A stretch of 64,000 nt of DNA from Quercus robur (taxonomy: Eukaryota > Streptophyta > Magnoliopsida > Fagales > Fagaceae), in contig NC_065544.1 of NCBI RefSeq assembly GCF_932294415.1, forward strand, positions 32,087,210 to 32,151,209. The letters are read 5' to 3'. The first letter of the stretch is position 1. Each line of letters starts with the position of its first letter. Positions 24,401 to 35,471 of this stretch are shown here, one piece after another. Below the pieces are notes generated by a model that saw only the letters and a list, made by a program, of their open reading frames with translations, had not been told where the DNA came from and searched no databases. The position numbers were made by a program, and so were the translations under genes.

Positions 24401-27400
24401 TTACAAAGCTGGAAGCAGTCTCTTCTTTCCAATTGCAGAAGTATATCTGGTGCTGTTTAGTGAATTGGAAAGTGCATTTGTCCTATTAATCCCCCTTTTA
24501 TGTCTATGATGCATTGCCAAGGAATCTAGAGCTCGTGAAGCTTAAACTAATAGGAAAGCCATTTTCTGGTTCCTCTGAGGCCCGGCTACCTCAAATTAGC
24601 CAGATTACAGTTTTCTTCTCTCTATCTTTCTGTTATGGGTGGTTCTCGCTGTTTTTGTATTGAATCCAAATTTTTTCAACTGTGGTGGTAGAGGAAGGGG
24701 GACGGTATTTTTCTGTCAAGATTTTTGAACGGAGTAGGTACTTCATGAAGTCGGTCTTCATGGGTAAGAATGCAGCACAGTGGCTGCTGAAGAGTACAGA
24801 ACAGATTGTTGTTGGGATTAGTCCGAAGTTTTTTTATACGTTTAGGGAAGGGGATGTGGCCTACACCCTCCAACGGAGCTCCAACTCCTTTGGCTTGTTC
24901 CTTCTTTTGTCTGAACTTAAAGTTGGCGGGTCTCGGAGGTCCATTATTATTCCAAAAGGCAGAGCTAAGAATGGATGGAGGGCTTTTGGGTTAGAGTTAA
25001 GGAAGATGTTGGAACCTGAAAACTATGTGAATGGTGGATTTGGTCAGTCAAAATTTGTAGCTCAGTCTCATAAGGTTAAATCAGGGGTTCAACCTTTTAA
25101 AACTTTTGCTGATACGGTGCGTGGGCATCAAGTGCAGGACAGGGGCAGAAATAATATGGGGGAGAAGCAGAACCCAGTCATTGATCAGAGGAGGTTGAGC
25201 AAAACGCCGGTGAACTTAATAGGTCCGATGACTCTAGGAGGAAGAGTTTTGGGCCCTCAGCACAATGATGTGGAATTTAATTTAGGGGAAACAAATCCGG
25301 TAGGTAATAAAAGGAGCTTTCCGTTGAAATTCAAATCAAAGGTGAATGATTCTGTTTTTGGAAAAGATTGTGAACTGAGGAATGCTCACTGGACAAGAGA
25401 AGGCCTGACAATAGAGGTGAATGAGGAAGGTAAGAGACGTGTAGCATGGAATTCTTATAAAGATATACTGAGGCCTTCTAAATGGGTCATAAGGAGTCAG
25501 AAGGAACACATGGTGGGTCCTCCTAGTGGGTCACGGGTGCATAAAAATCCTGTGATAGGCTCAGCCCATTTTAGGTGTGATGTAGGGATTTCTAATAAAG
25601 GTAGTTGGAGGTATTCTAAATGGGGCTTTAGGAATCTGAGTAAGGCTGTGGTGGGTCCTTCCAGTGGGTCAGGAGATCAATGTTTGTGTCCCACGGTGAC
25701 CCAAACTGGTCTGGGCTCTTTTCAGTCTAATAAATTCTGCTTCTCGGGCCCAAGTGTTTATGAATTGGGTGAGTCCTCTTCTTTGACTAGCCCAACACCC
25801 CTGGCCCACTTGAAGTTACCTTTATTACCTCCTTCAGACAAGCCCATGGCATTAAGGTCCATTCTCAAGGTGCCTAAGCGACAAGTAGAGCTTCCATTGC
25901 TCGTTGGTTGTAGCAGGTGTGATGGTATCAGCTCCAACAGCCTCACGGTGGCCGGGATTGGGGCTGGGTACAACTCTGATGGTCTCATGGCGAGGCCGAC
26001 GGTGGGTTTTAACAGCGGGCTTGAGAGGAAAAGCTCCAACATCACCACGGTGGATGGGTTGGAGCTTGGAACCAGCTACGACGGTCGTGTGGTGGCTCCA
26101 ATGGCCGTTAATCACTTTTTCTCTGCTGGGTTTTTCTCTAACAGTCACGAGGTGGCTCAGATGGGAGCAAATGGGTGCTCTACAGATGGGTTCAACTCAG
26201 TTGACTTCACGCAGGGTCTGGGCAAGACCGTCATGGTCAATTCACAACTCTTGAAAGGTATTTTCTTAGCAAATATCCTTAAGAGACTATTGGCTGCGGG
26301 TTTTGTGGAGTTTGGTGTCAATAGAGGGGTTAATGTTGGTAGTGAGTGTGGCCTATCTGTTTTGGATACCTCAACAATGGAGGGAGTGGCTCTCCCAGTA
26401 GTGGTTTTGGATGAGGAGGAGAGTCTGGCAATTTGTGATCCACTGTTGACTGTTATTCCTCCGGGGATGGCTTTGTCAATGGATGTGCACAATGATTCTG
26501 AGGTGCTAGATATTGGTGGCACGTTGGATGTCTCTAAATGGGTGAAGAACAAAATCCCAGGTTTTAGTAGAGTGATTGGGCTTTCTGTTAATCGTCATGA
26601 AAAGTTGTGTATTGCTTATCTTCAAAGGCTAGAAAGGGCGATGGAGGTTATTAACCAGCAGCGGAAGAAAGCAGCTGCTAACCAAAAAGTAGCATCTTCC
26701 ATGGGTAAAGGGATAAGAGAGTTGAGAAATTTAATTTCAACGGTTAACTATGATGGGAGATAGTGTGGTGGAAGTGTGGTAGAGACAGTAGTGGGGCCAT
26801 AAAAGTCTTTATGAAGCTAAAAATGGTTTCATAGAATGTTAGAGGTTTGAATGATTCCCAGAAACGATTGGTTGTGAGGAACTTATTACGTGAGTGGAAG
26901 TGTGATGTTGTATGGCTTCAAGAAACAAAGCTTGCTGGCATAGATAGGCAGCTGATTTGCAGTATTTGGGGTTGTGTTTGTATGTGGATTTGGTGGCTTT
27001 AGATGCTGATCAGACGGCTGGTGGGGTCTTGATTATGTGGGATAGGAGGGTTTTAGAAAAGTTGGAAGTTCTGGTGGGCTCGTTTTCGGTGTCAGTTCAG
27101 TGGAAAGGTGTGGAGGATGGTTTTAGTTGGGCATGCTCTGGGGTGTATGGCCCAAATGATAACAATTTGAGGGGCGATTTGTGGGATGAGTTGGTGGGTA
27201 TTCAGCAGTATTGGAATGTTCCCTAGTGTTGTTTTGGGGATTTTAATATTGTTTGTTTTCCTAGTGAACGAAGGGATGGGTCTAGGCTTACTTCGGCTAT
27301 GGAAAAATTTTCTGAGTTTATTGAAGATTTAAACTTGATAGATTTGCCGTTGGAGGGAGGGAGTTATACATGGTCTAATGGTACTGACCAACCATCCATG

Positions 27401-30400
27401 TCTAGGATCGATAGGGCTCTAGTGTCACATGACTGGGAGCATCACTTTCCGGATGTGACCTAACGGATTCTACCACGACCAGTTTCAAATCATTTCCCAA
27501 TTCTCCTGGAGGCAGGGGGTATGGCGAGGGGAAAAAGTCCCTTCCGGTTTGAAAATATGTGGTTGAAGTCAAACGGGTTTGTTGATAGAGTGGACTCATG
27601 GTGGAATCGCCATTCTTTTTCGGGTACACCCAATTATGTGTTTGCTAAAAAATTGAAAGCTTTGAAAGAAGACATTATTCAGTGGAATCACCAAGAGTTT
27701 GGCAATGTTGGGCATAGGAAGAAAGACTTATTGGGGGCTTTAGAGTTGTTAGATGCTAAGGAGGGGGTTCTTGGACTCACTGAGACGGAGAGAAATGAGA
27801 AAAATGAAGTGAGATCGCCGTTAGAGCATCTTATTTCTCTAGAGGAGATCTCCTGGAGACAAAAATCGAGGTTGTTATGCATTAAGGAGGGTGATAATAA
27901 TACTAAGTTTTTTCACAAGATGGCCAATTCTCATAGAAGGTACAACCATCTGAATTTCTTAGAAGTGGATGGCGTGATTTATGAGGAAGGAGCAGCAGTG
28001 GTTGCTCAGGTAGCTCAATTTTACAAAACTCTGTATCAGGAGTCTGAGGAGTGGAGACCTTTTGTGGAAGAACTGGAGTTTGATCAAATAGGGGAGTTGG
28101 AAAGGGGCTGGTTGGAGAGGAGATTTGAAAAGGAAGAAATTTTATCAATGGTCAGAGGTATGGAAGGGGATAAAGCTCCAGGTCCAGATGGCTTCTCTAT
28201 GGCCTTTTTCCATCATTGCTGGAGAGTAGTAGAAAGAGATGTTTTAGCAGTCTTTGAAGAGTTCTATCAACACTGTAAGTTTGAGAAATCTCTTAATGCT
28301 ACCTTTATAGTTTTGATTCCCAAGAAGAATGATGCCTCTAACATTCATGATTTCAGACCTATCAGTTTGGTGGGGAGTTTATATAAAATCTTGGCCAAGG
28401 TTTTGGCCAATAGATTGAAAGTGGTGTTAGATCAACTGATATCTGAATCTCAGAATAGTTTTGTGGGAGGTAAGCAGATCCTTGATTCAGTTCTCATTGC
28501 CAATGAGTGTGTTGATAGCAGAATGAAGAGTAAGATTCCAGGAGTGATTTGTAAGTTAGATATTGAGAAAGCTTATGACAATGCGAATTGGGAGGCACTT
28601 CTGATGTTGTTGAAGAAAATGGGCTTTGGGGAGAAATGGTTTAGCTGGATTCGAACCTGTATCTCTACAGTGCAGTTTTCTGTGTTGGTAAATGGGACCC
28701 CAGCTGACTTCTTTGGTAGCTCTAGAGGTTTGAGACAAGGGGATCCGTTGTCTCCCTTATTATTTTTAGTTATTATGGAGGTGTTTAGTAGGATGGTGAA
28801 GAGAATGGAGAGGGTAGGTTTGCTTAGTGGTTTTAGGGCGGATGGCAGGAGGGGCAGAGGGGAAAATGTTTCACATTTGTTGTTTGCAGATGATACTATA
28901 TTGTTTTGTGATGCAGAGGTGGAGCAAGTCCTTTATGTTTGATTGCTGTTACTTTGTTTTCAGGCTGTGACTGGTTTAAAGGTTAATGTAGTTAAAAGTG
29001 AAATGGTTCCTATAGGGGAGGTAAATAATGTGCATGCTTTGGCAGAGATATTGGGTTGTAGGGTTGGGGCTTTGCCAATGACTTATCTTCGTATGCCGCT
29101 GGGGGCGTCCCATAAGTCCCCCTCTATTTGGAACCCTATTTTGGAAAAAGTCGATCAGAGGCTAGCTGGGTGGAAGAAGTTGTATTTGTCGAAAGGAGGT
29201 AGGTTGACATTGCTTAAAAGCACACTATCTAGCCTTACCACATATTTTTTATCTCTATTCATCATCCCTACACATGTGGCAAACAAAATTGAGAAGCTCC
29301 AAAGGGATTTCCTGTGGGGAGACCCTAAGACTCATTTATTGGGATGGGATAAGGTATTTTTGCCTATTGCTTATGGTGGCCTGGGTATTAGAAAATTAAC
29401 CACTTTCAATAAAGCCTTGCTAGGAAAGTGGCTCTGGCGTTTTGGGATCGAGGAGAATAGGCTTTGGAGGAGGGTAGTACCTTTGAAATTTGGGGAAGAT
29501 TGGGGGGGGGGGGGGGGGTGGACCTCTAAGTTGGGAAGGGGTGCTCATGGTTGCGGTTTGTGGAGAAGTATCAGGAAAGGTTGGGAAATTTTCAACAAAA
29601 ATGTCCAGTATAAGGTTGGGGTGGGGGATAGAGTGAAATTTTGGACAGATAGGTGGTGTGGAGATCTTTCTCTCCAACTGGCTTTTCCAATCTTGTACAA
29701 TCTTGCTACAAATAGAGAGGCTTCTATAGAATCATCTTTGATATGTCAAGGAGCAGGGGATGGGAGAACTAGGGATGTTCGTTTCAATCGAGGTCCTAAT
29801 GATTGGGAGGTAGATGTGGTGGTTGATTTCCTCCGGCTCTTGGCAGCCAATTTACCTTCAAGGACTGATGGTGATCAGTTGAGATGGAAGTTGACAAAAA
29901 ATGGGGATTTTGATATCCACTCATTTTATCATAAGTTACATGGCTCTTCTTCCGTCGTTTTTCCATGGAAAGGTATTTGGAAGGTTAAGGCTCCCTGGCG
30001 TGTCTCTTTTTTTGTTTGGACAGCCGCATGGGATAGGATCCTCACGGGTGATAACTTACGGTTTAGAGGCTTTGATTTTGTTGACTGGTGTATTATGTGT
30101 CGTTGCTGTGGTGAGACAGTGGATCATTTGTTGTTACATTGTGGAAAGGCTTATCGGCTGTGGTGTTTTGTTTTTTGGATTTTTGGGATTTCATGGGTCC
30201 TCTCATGTACGGTGTCAGATTTTCTTTTTAGTTGGTGGAATTGGTTGGGAAAGCATTCATCTTACATTTGGAACTTAGTTCCGTTGTGTTTGATGTGGTG
30301 TATTTGGAAGGAACGCAATCGGCGGACGTTTGAGGATTTGGATAGATCTGAGGACCAAATGCTTGCTCTCTTTTCTAGTTCCCTGTTTGACTGGGCTAGG

Positions 30401-32248
30401 GCTTGGGGACTCACATCTAGTGACTCTCTTCCTCTTTTCCTTAGCTCTCTTTCTTTGTAATTATTGTTTTTTGTTTTTGTTTTCTGCTTTTCTTTTTTTG
30501 TACTTTTGTTATGCTGGTGCTATTTGGCATCTAGCAGTTTTTTGAATATATTTTTTCTTACCTATCAAAAAAAAAAAAACATACACCCAAGCATTTCCAA
30601 ACTTCAATAAAAAATTTATCAGGTCCCACGACTTTTCTTGTTTCCATCCTCCTCAACAGTGCATCCTCTATATCGGTTATTCTAATACTTTGAAGAAGAA
30701 AAATGGTTTCTAGGGCTGTCCAACAATTCAACTTGACCTGCTCACCTTCCTGACCTGCTGTGACTCATGCGGGTTTATTATGTGAGTTGGTGCAGGTTAG
30801 GTGGTTCTAACCTTCAAATTAGCGAGTCAGTTTGATCTGTGGGTTAGAATTTTTTAACCCGTTAAGAAACGACCCCCACCTACAACAATTTTTTTTCTTT
30901 CCCTTTAATTTGAGAGAACGAAGAGTTATTATAAATAATAATTAATTTTTTTTTAAGAAGAGAAATAATACCTATTAAAAGGACAACTAAAATGCTTTAT
31001 TTTATGGCACAATTAGAGAAGGCCTAATTTAAGTAGATGCATTTTGTATAAATTTGCAAACCCACCCAACTCGACGAGTCAGTAGCAAATTGGTTAGATA
31101 TACAGGCCTCAACCCACCCAACCTGTGCACAATCCTAATGGGCAACGGTTTCTATCCTCAGTTGATTTACTCAATTCACTCCAATCTCATGTATCACTTT
31201 CATTATAAAATCCATCAAAATAATTTTCTCATTTCTCTGTAATCTCCTCTTCCTTTATTAACATTACGTGATCTTCATCTTTGATGCACTTGACACAATT
31301 TATTTATTGTCTTAACAAGTTTTTATATATATTCTTTGCTCCATCCTTCATCCCCAATTTGCTATATAATATATCATAAGCCTTGAATTTAGCTTCTTGG
31401 ATACCCTTTTTTCTTCACTCTCTGCCACATTATGCTTTGAAACCATGTTATCACTGGGAAGTGTGTTACTAGAGTTAAAATGAATTACCTTCACTCAAAT
31501 ATTTTTTGTATGTGAGGGTAATTGCAATGAAAATTGTATTTTGTCCCTATCAATAATGCATATGCATAACAAAAGCAGCAATGAAATCCTTAAAAGTGTG
31601 TAAAATAATCCCGTTTGATCCTTATAGTTTGCTCCATTTTCCAATTTGGTCCCTAGGGATTTAAAAGTTTGTAAAATGACTGCTCAAATATTTTTCCACC
31701 CTTTCTTTGTACTTTCCTAACATTATTTCTTCAAGCCAAACATGGAATAGGGAAAAAAAAATTGTAAATTCATGTTTAGTAATTGGAAAATCTTATTTTG
31801 TATTTTTTTTTTTTTTTTAAATTCCTCGTCAATGCCACGTGGAGATGGTGAGCAATCATGGTGGTCACATGCACTTTTAAACTACCTGGACTGCCTGCGA
31901 GCAATTTTTAAGGCACATAGACCTTTTTATTATAAATGTCCCTAATTATGTAACGCATTAGTATCCAAATTAACAAAATTGATCATTTTATGAACTTGAA
32001 TGATTTGATTTATGCTTTTGAAACTTTAAGAATCAATTTCGAAAATAGGACAAACTTTAAGGGCCAAAAGTGGTGTTTATGTTGTGAATCAACTAATGTA
32101 AGGCTTCATAATATTTCTGCCTAAACTATGAACAAGATTTTTCACTTACAAGTGAAGGAAATCTGATTTTTGCTTGAATTAGAAATTGCAATCCTGGAAA
32201 CCGAAGGGTTACTCTAAAAAAAAAAAAAAGAATCTTAGCGCAGTGCCC

Positions 32249-32279
<31 letters not shown>

Positions 32280-33191
32280 AAGGAGATGATGAGAAAATAA
32301 AAATTCCCCCACATCCTATCTTACTCAAGATTCACATACCATTTTGCACAAATGGGGTTTAATTAATTAAGATTGCTACTGTACACCTCTATCTAGCTAA
32401 TGATGGATATGTCATTATCACCCTTTTTTCAAAAAATACAAAGTTGATTATTCCATTCATTCTTGAAAAATTAGATTCTGTTCTTATTATTTTTAGTGTT
32501 ATTGCTATTATCAATTTGACATTATCATCATCAGAAACAAGGAAACCAGAATTCAGATAGAACAATCCTTACTTAATCTGTCATGTATTTATCTCTTGAA
32601 TACTTCCTATGTACTTGAGTTGCACTCCTTTGCGATTTTATGAATTTTATTCTTACAGAAATAAAGAGTCACGTATTTGGTTGCTTCACATCCATTTTGT
32701 AAAATATATCTGCTTTGCTCAGATTAAGTTACTACATGTTTGAGGCCTTTTCCAAACCTGTTTCCCTCCAGAAGAATCTTTTTACCATTTTTCAATTTTA
32801 TTTATTTATTTTAAATCTTGTAATGTCTCACCAGTTTCAATTTATGTTAAAATCCATTATGAGATGAGAACTTCTTGTGTCAAATTGTAGTTTGTATGGA
32901 GGGTGAGGTTATGAGTTCAAGACCCATTGGGTACATATGTAAATTACCAATAAAAAGGACTATGGTTTGTTTGTTATTATGTACAACTTTGCAGCCTGCT
33001 GATTGACTTATGTACTTGAAACTGTTGCCCTTATGTTTGGTATGTGCCCACAATATAGTATACATTTAAGCTCCAATTCTTCTTTTGAATGTCCCTCTCA
33101 CTTCTTTATTACAGCAAAATTATATCTGCCAAAAGTCAACAGATCAAGCGGGGCTGCCGTAGATATGTGGATCAAGGTACTTGCTCTTGCC

Positions 33192-33235
<44 letters not shown>

Positions 33236-33611
33236 GCACTTCAGTGACAAACTTCTTTCAGGCCAAAGAACTAGATGCAAATACTGAAACCTACATTGAG
33301 CTATTAGCAAAAGGAACTGGGAAACCCAAAGAAGAAATTGCTAAAGACACCCAGCGACCCAAATATCTCCAAGCACAGGAAGCCATAGAGTACGGCCTTG
33401 CAGACAAGATAATCAATAAAGAGGATAGTGCATTTGAGAAAAGGGTAATGTTCCATTCTTCTTTGTTTCTGCGTTCTTTTAAAGATTCAAGCCCCATGTC
33501 AGTTCTAATTATAATTTCTCTGCTCAGAATTATGATGAGTTGCTTGCTAAATCAAGAGCTATGAGAGGATCACCAGGAGCTGGTCCACTAGCAGCTCCAG
33601 GATTTAGGTAA
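18416..33611 (+). CDS. CLPR1: ATP-dependent Clp protease proteolytic subunit-related protein 1, chloroplast
   Basis: CLPR1 is a catalytically inactive ClpP-like subunit of the stromal Clp protease core (the ClpR ring), needed for chloroplast protein turnover. Exons: 18416-18653, 19915-20030, 20197-20400, 20490-20594, 20749-20811, 21008-21119, 33115-33176, 33262-33444, 33528-33611. All introns are GT-AG and phases join, giving 388 aa, close to the family length. Residues 1-60 are Ser/Pro-rich, as in a transit peptide. The ClpP fold follows ([19 protein letters not shown], then [12 protein letters not shown]). The active-site Ser and His regions read [14 protein letters not shown] and TKLYLPKV, so the nucleophile and His are lost, as in ClpR. 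The start is the first ATG giving a plastid-type N-terminus; an upstream in-frame ATG exists at 18320. Intron 6 is 12 kb, and a MULE ends about 180 bp upstream. Confidence 0.95.
21590..21690 (-). mobile_element. tRNA-derived SINE-like fragment
   Basis: On the minus strand the sequence has TTGTAGCTCAATTGACACC, resembling a pol III A box. About 35 bp on it has GGTTCAAATCCCCCC, matching the B box GGTTCRANTCC. A T/A-rich tail follows. That pair is typical of plant tRNA-derived SINEs. Ends and target duplication were not defined. Confidence 0.5.
23501..24255. mobile_element. Solo LTR, 755 bp, TSD CACAA
   Basis: The block begins TGATGCGAACC and ends GATTCTCATCA, so its ends form the inverted pair TGATG...CATCA expected of an LTR. 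It is flanked by perfect 5 bp copies of CACAA at 23496-23500 and 24256-24260. No internal retrotransposon sequence remains, so it is a solo LTR left by recombination. It lies inside the RTE LINE. Confidence 0.85.
24682..26763 (+). CDS. LINE ORF1 protein, DUF4283-like
   Basis: A single open frame of 693 codons occupies the ORF1 position of the L1 LINE. The N-terminal 110 residues ([20 protein letters not shown], then [14 protein letters not shown]) resemble the DUF4283 RNA-binding domain of plant LINE ORF1 proteins. The middle is low-complexity, rich in Gly, Ser and Pro. The C-terminus has a charged stretch ([20 protein letters not shown]) that may be helical. It should bind element RNA. No zinc knuckle was seen. 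It is uninterrupted, unlike ORF2. The exact start is uncertain; 24682 is the first ATG of the frame. Confidence 0.8.
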   Translation: MVVEEGGRYFSVKIFERSRYFMKSVFMGKNAAQWLLKSTEQIVVGISPKFFYTFREGDVAYTLQRSSNSFGLFLLLSELKVGGSRRSIIIPKGRAKNGWRAFGLELRKMLEPENYVNGGFGQSKFVAQSHKVKSGVQPFKTFADTVRGHQVQDRGRNNMGEKQNPVIDQRRLSKTPVNLIGPMTLGGRVLGPQHNDVEFNLGETNPVGNKRSFPLKFKSKVNDSVFGKDCELRNAHWTREGLTIEVNEEGKRRVAWNSYKDILRPSKWVIRSQKEHMVGPPSGSRVHKNPVIGSAHFRCDVGISNKGSWRYSKWGFRNLSKAVVGPSSGSGDQCLCPTVTQTGLGSFQSNKFCFSGPSVYELGESSSLTSPTPLAHLKLPLLPPSDKPMALRSILKVPKRQVELPLLVGCSRCDGISSNSLTVAGIGAGYNSDGLMARPTVGFNSGLERKSSNITTVDGLELGTSYDGRVVAPMAVNHFFSAGFFSNSHEVAQMGANGCSTDGFNSVDFTQGLGKTVMVNSQLLKGIFLANILKRLLAAGFVEFGVNRGVNVGSECGLSVLDTSTMEGVALPVVVLDEEESLAICDPLLTVIPPGMALSMDVHNDSEVLDIGGTLDVSKWVKNKIPGFSRVIGLSVNRHEKLCIAYLQRLERAMEVINQQRKKAAANQKVASSMGKGIRELRNLISTVNYDGR
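26823..30460 (+). pseudogene. LINE ORF2 (endonuclease, reverse transcriptase, zf-RVT), inactivated
   Basis: ORF2 supplies the endonuclease and reverse transcriptase for target-primed insertion. The endonuclease part is readable at about 26835-27500 ([43 protein letters not shown]). The RT follows ([43 protein letters not shown] near 28875). A C-terminal zf-RVT is at about 29980-30150 ([32 protein letters not shown]). Breaks are a TAG at 26832, a frameshift near 26945, TAG at about 27224, TAA at about 27461 and TGA at 28940. A 17-G run at 29502-29518 lies inside the frame without breaking it. Confidence 0.92.
30711..31137. mobile_element. hAT-like non-autonomous element
   Basis: The left end reads TAGGGCTGTCCAACAA and the right end, on the minus strand, TAGGATTGTGCACAGGTT. 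Both continue into GACC/GGGTGGGT-type phrases (CCAACCCGACC-like) common to plant hAT MITEs. AATGGTTTC lies just before the left end and AACGGTTTC just after the right end. These may be the target duplication if the true right end is a few bases further out. Confidence 0.6.
31613..32070. mobile_element. Inverted-repeat element with TTTGGTCCC/AGTTTG ends
   Basis: The left 50 bp (TTTGATCCTTATAGTTTGCTC and on) matches the reverse complement of the right 50 bp (TTTGGCCCTTAAAGTTTGTC and on) with about 25-30% mismatch. It has no coding content. A related phrase (TTTTTGGTCCTCAACTTT) occurs near 21881, so the family is probably dispersed. Class unknown, perhaps a Mutator-type MITE. Confidence 0.5.
32246..32281. 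repeat. Poly-C (24) followed by poly-A (12)
   Basis: 24 consecutive C at 32246-32269, then 12 A at 32270-32281. The length is likely to vary between reads, so the exact count is not reliable. Confidence 0.9.
32885..32960 (+). repeat. Short repeat with B-box-like GAGTTCAAGAC
   Basis: The phrase ATGGAGGGTGAGGTTATGAG followed by TTCAAGACCCATTGGGTA is shared, in inverse orientation, with 38710-38765 inside a BUB3 intron. The TTCAAG core resembles a pol III B box, so a SINE family is possible. It lies at the 3' end of CLPR1 intron 6. Confidence 0.45.
33190..33236. repeat. (CT)n(TA)n microsatellite in CLPR1 intron 7
   Basis: CT repeats run into TA repeats just before the acceptor of intron 7 (33177-33261), making up much of this 85 bp intron. 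Confidence 0.85.
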
Positions 33612-35314
33612 TTAGAGCGCAATTGCAGTAGCATAAACGTCCGACAAGATAGATTTATGCTGGTATCCAAAGCCTTGGAGGTGGTTATGTTGGGGATTCA
33701 GTTGAACATATAGTCATGGCGTGGGAATGATATAAATCCCCTTTTGTGACTGTAGGGAGCTTCTTCAGTACCTATTCATACATGGTATCTTGGAGAATGT
33801 ATAATGTTTAATCACCTGCCTAACCTAAAGACATTAAGAATAAATTTTGGCTTTTTGTTTTTGTATATATGCTACGTATGTTATAGTGACTTCTGCAGTT
33901 GCCAAATTTTTTAGGTGCTATTTTTAATATTCTTGGACATAGAATTTGTTGTTGTTGGCTTTATAAAACAGACAGGCGAGGATAACAAAACAGCAGGGAA
34001 GAACTATCTGCCTTTAATTAAAACCTAACAACATAAACCAAAGCATCTTAAGCTTGCTGATACGGAACTCTCAAGTCTCACTATTGCAACATCAGAGAAA
34101 ACAAATAGAGCACGCAAGCAGTCTAAAATTAGAAACACTTTAGAATTAGAAACAGCAATCCTCCAAAAACTACAAAGAACTCTATTTTAAATGGAATTTT
34201 TGAAAGCTCTTACCTTCGGCTTCAAGGTCCTCAAAAGTCCAATCAAGTTCAGCATTCCAGTTTCTAACCCGTCAATGCATCAGACATCTTAAAATATCTT
34301 CGTAGTCAATGTGTTAGATGGCATTCAAAAGATAAATAGTCTTTCACCTCAATTTGACTTCTACAAAATAGACACAATAAGCTATCCTTGTAGCCGTAAG
34401 TCCTAAGCAACTATACTCCCTTATGGTTAATTAAATTTGAAGAGCTAACGAACAAATAAAAGCATGCTTAGGAGTAATGATATCTTGCTTTTGTTTCTTA
34501 TAGCCAGAAATAGTAACGCAATAGTGGAAAATGTATATAGAGTTCAAACATGTACATTTCTTACTATTGGAAATTGGAATCCTCTATTCATTCGTACCGT
34601 GTAGGATTCCTCCCTTCATTCGTACCGTGTAGGATTGGTAAACAAAAACTGTGGCTCGGTGATTAGAGGATGATCTTTACAAAACTAAGATCCAGAATTG
34701 GGAGGAAGAGTGATTGGTTTGTCTCATGTTATTCTTACTCCATCCCTCATCCCCAATTCACTATTGAGGCCTCAGAAACTGATTTTTGTTTCAGATTAAA
34801 AAAAAAAAAAAAACCTGAGACCTTTTGGAGTCGCACATACCCTGCTTCTTAACAAGGCTGAATTGGCACTTTAACCCTTTGAGACTAGGTTGAAGAGAGC
34901 TTTGAATGGGGTGCTGCTGAAGAATATACTACTCATATTCCTAGTGTATGTTAGACAAGCTTGTGATGTGGTGTCAGTGTTGCTTTGTAGTCTCGGCATC
35001 TATATGTTTTTCCACTTCTATTGTGAAATTCTTTTCTTTTCTTTTCTTTTTTGGCTGAGCATGAGTTAATGAATTTCAATTTGGTTGTTTGCCAGTTGTA
35101 ATTTCAAAATATCCGACAAGTCTCGGCATTTTCTTGATTTCAGAACTTGGTAAGAATATGAAGTTAAAAGATAGCTCATCTCCTTAAGACATCAGTTTCT
35201 GAATCAAGTTTTCACAAGCTTCATTAGGAAGAACTGAAGCATCACAGAATACTAAAAAATAAAAATAAAAATATGTCCAGACTACTATGTAACAAGGAGA
35301 TTCTACACAGCAAG
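33612..35314. other. Intergenic region between convergent CLPR1 and BUB3
   Basis: The CLPR1 3' UTR is probably at the start: AATAAA lies at 33839-33844, 228 bp after the stop codon. The rest has no supported gene. TTCATTCGTACCGTGTAGGA occurs twice, 29 bp apart (34587 and 34616). A poly-A run lies at 34799-34813. Confidence 0.6.
33839..33844 (+). terminator. Likely CLPR1 polyadenylation signal
   Basis: AATAAA, 228 bp downstream of the CLPR1 stop, followed by a T-rich stretch. Position and sequence suit a plant near-upstream element; the cleavage site is not visible. Confidence 0.5.
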
Positions 35315-35437
35315 TTATGCGGGAGTATTAGGGTACACTTTTGGCTTAGGCTTGACCTCTATTTCATTCACGCTGCGAACGTAGATAGCATCTGGTTCAT
35401 GACTGCAAATTGATAAGACAATACATTAGAGCTAATA

Positions 35438-35471
<34 letters not shown>

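Larger units (their letters stand above)
24298..30577 (+). mobile_element. Full-length L1-type LINE, 6.3 kb
   Basis: The element is bounded by a perfect 13 bp target duplication, AACATACACCCAA, at 24285-24297 and 30578-30590. It ends in a poly-A tail (about 12 A from 30567). It carries ORF1 (24682-26763) and a broken ORF2 (26823-30460) in the order expected of plant L1. It is inserted into the RTE LINE in CLPR1 intron 6, on the sense strand of CLPR1. The perfect duplication and the open ORF1 suggest a fairly recent insertion. Confidence 0.93.
22120..30690 (-). mobile_element. RTE-type LINE remnant, split by two later insertions
   Basis: Read on the minus strand, 30690-30591 gives reverse-transcriptase sequence ([18 protein letters not shown]). 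The frame idea continues after the L1 LINE at 24284-24261 and after the solo LTR at 23495-22120. It goes on with GRERL(H) near 23330, a [14 protein letters not shown] stretch near 23180, [13 protein letters not shown] (the catalytic FADD box) near 22905, and [12 protein letters not shown] near 22330. These are hallmarks of plant RTE elements. Numerous stops make it dead. It is the oldest layer of the nest. Confidence 0.8.
21120..33114 (+). other. CLPR1 intron 6, 12 kb, filled with nested transposons
   Basis: Donor GTACGATT after codon fragment A at 21119; acceptor TTACAG before 33115. The phase-1 junction restores a Thr codon, so this is a true intron despite its size. From left to right it holds a SINE-like piece, an RTE LINE split by a solo LTR and an L1 LINE, a hAT-like element, and an inverted-repeat element, then poly-C/poly-A. 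The other CLPR1 introns are 84 to 1261 bp. Confidence 0.9.

Noticed and set aside
34640-34815. SINE candidate (TGGCTCGGTGATTAGAG ... poly-A)
   Set aside because: An A-box-like phrase and an A-run are present, but no B box at the right distance and no target duplication were seen.
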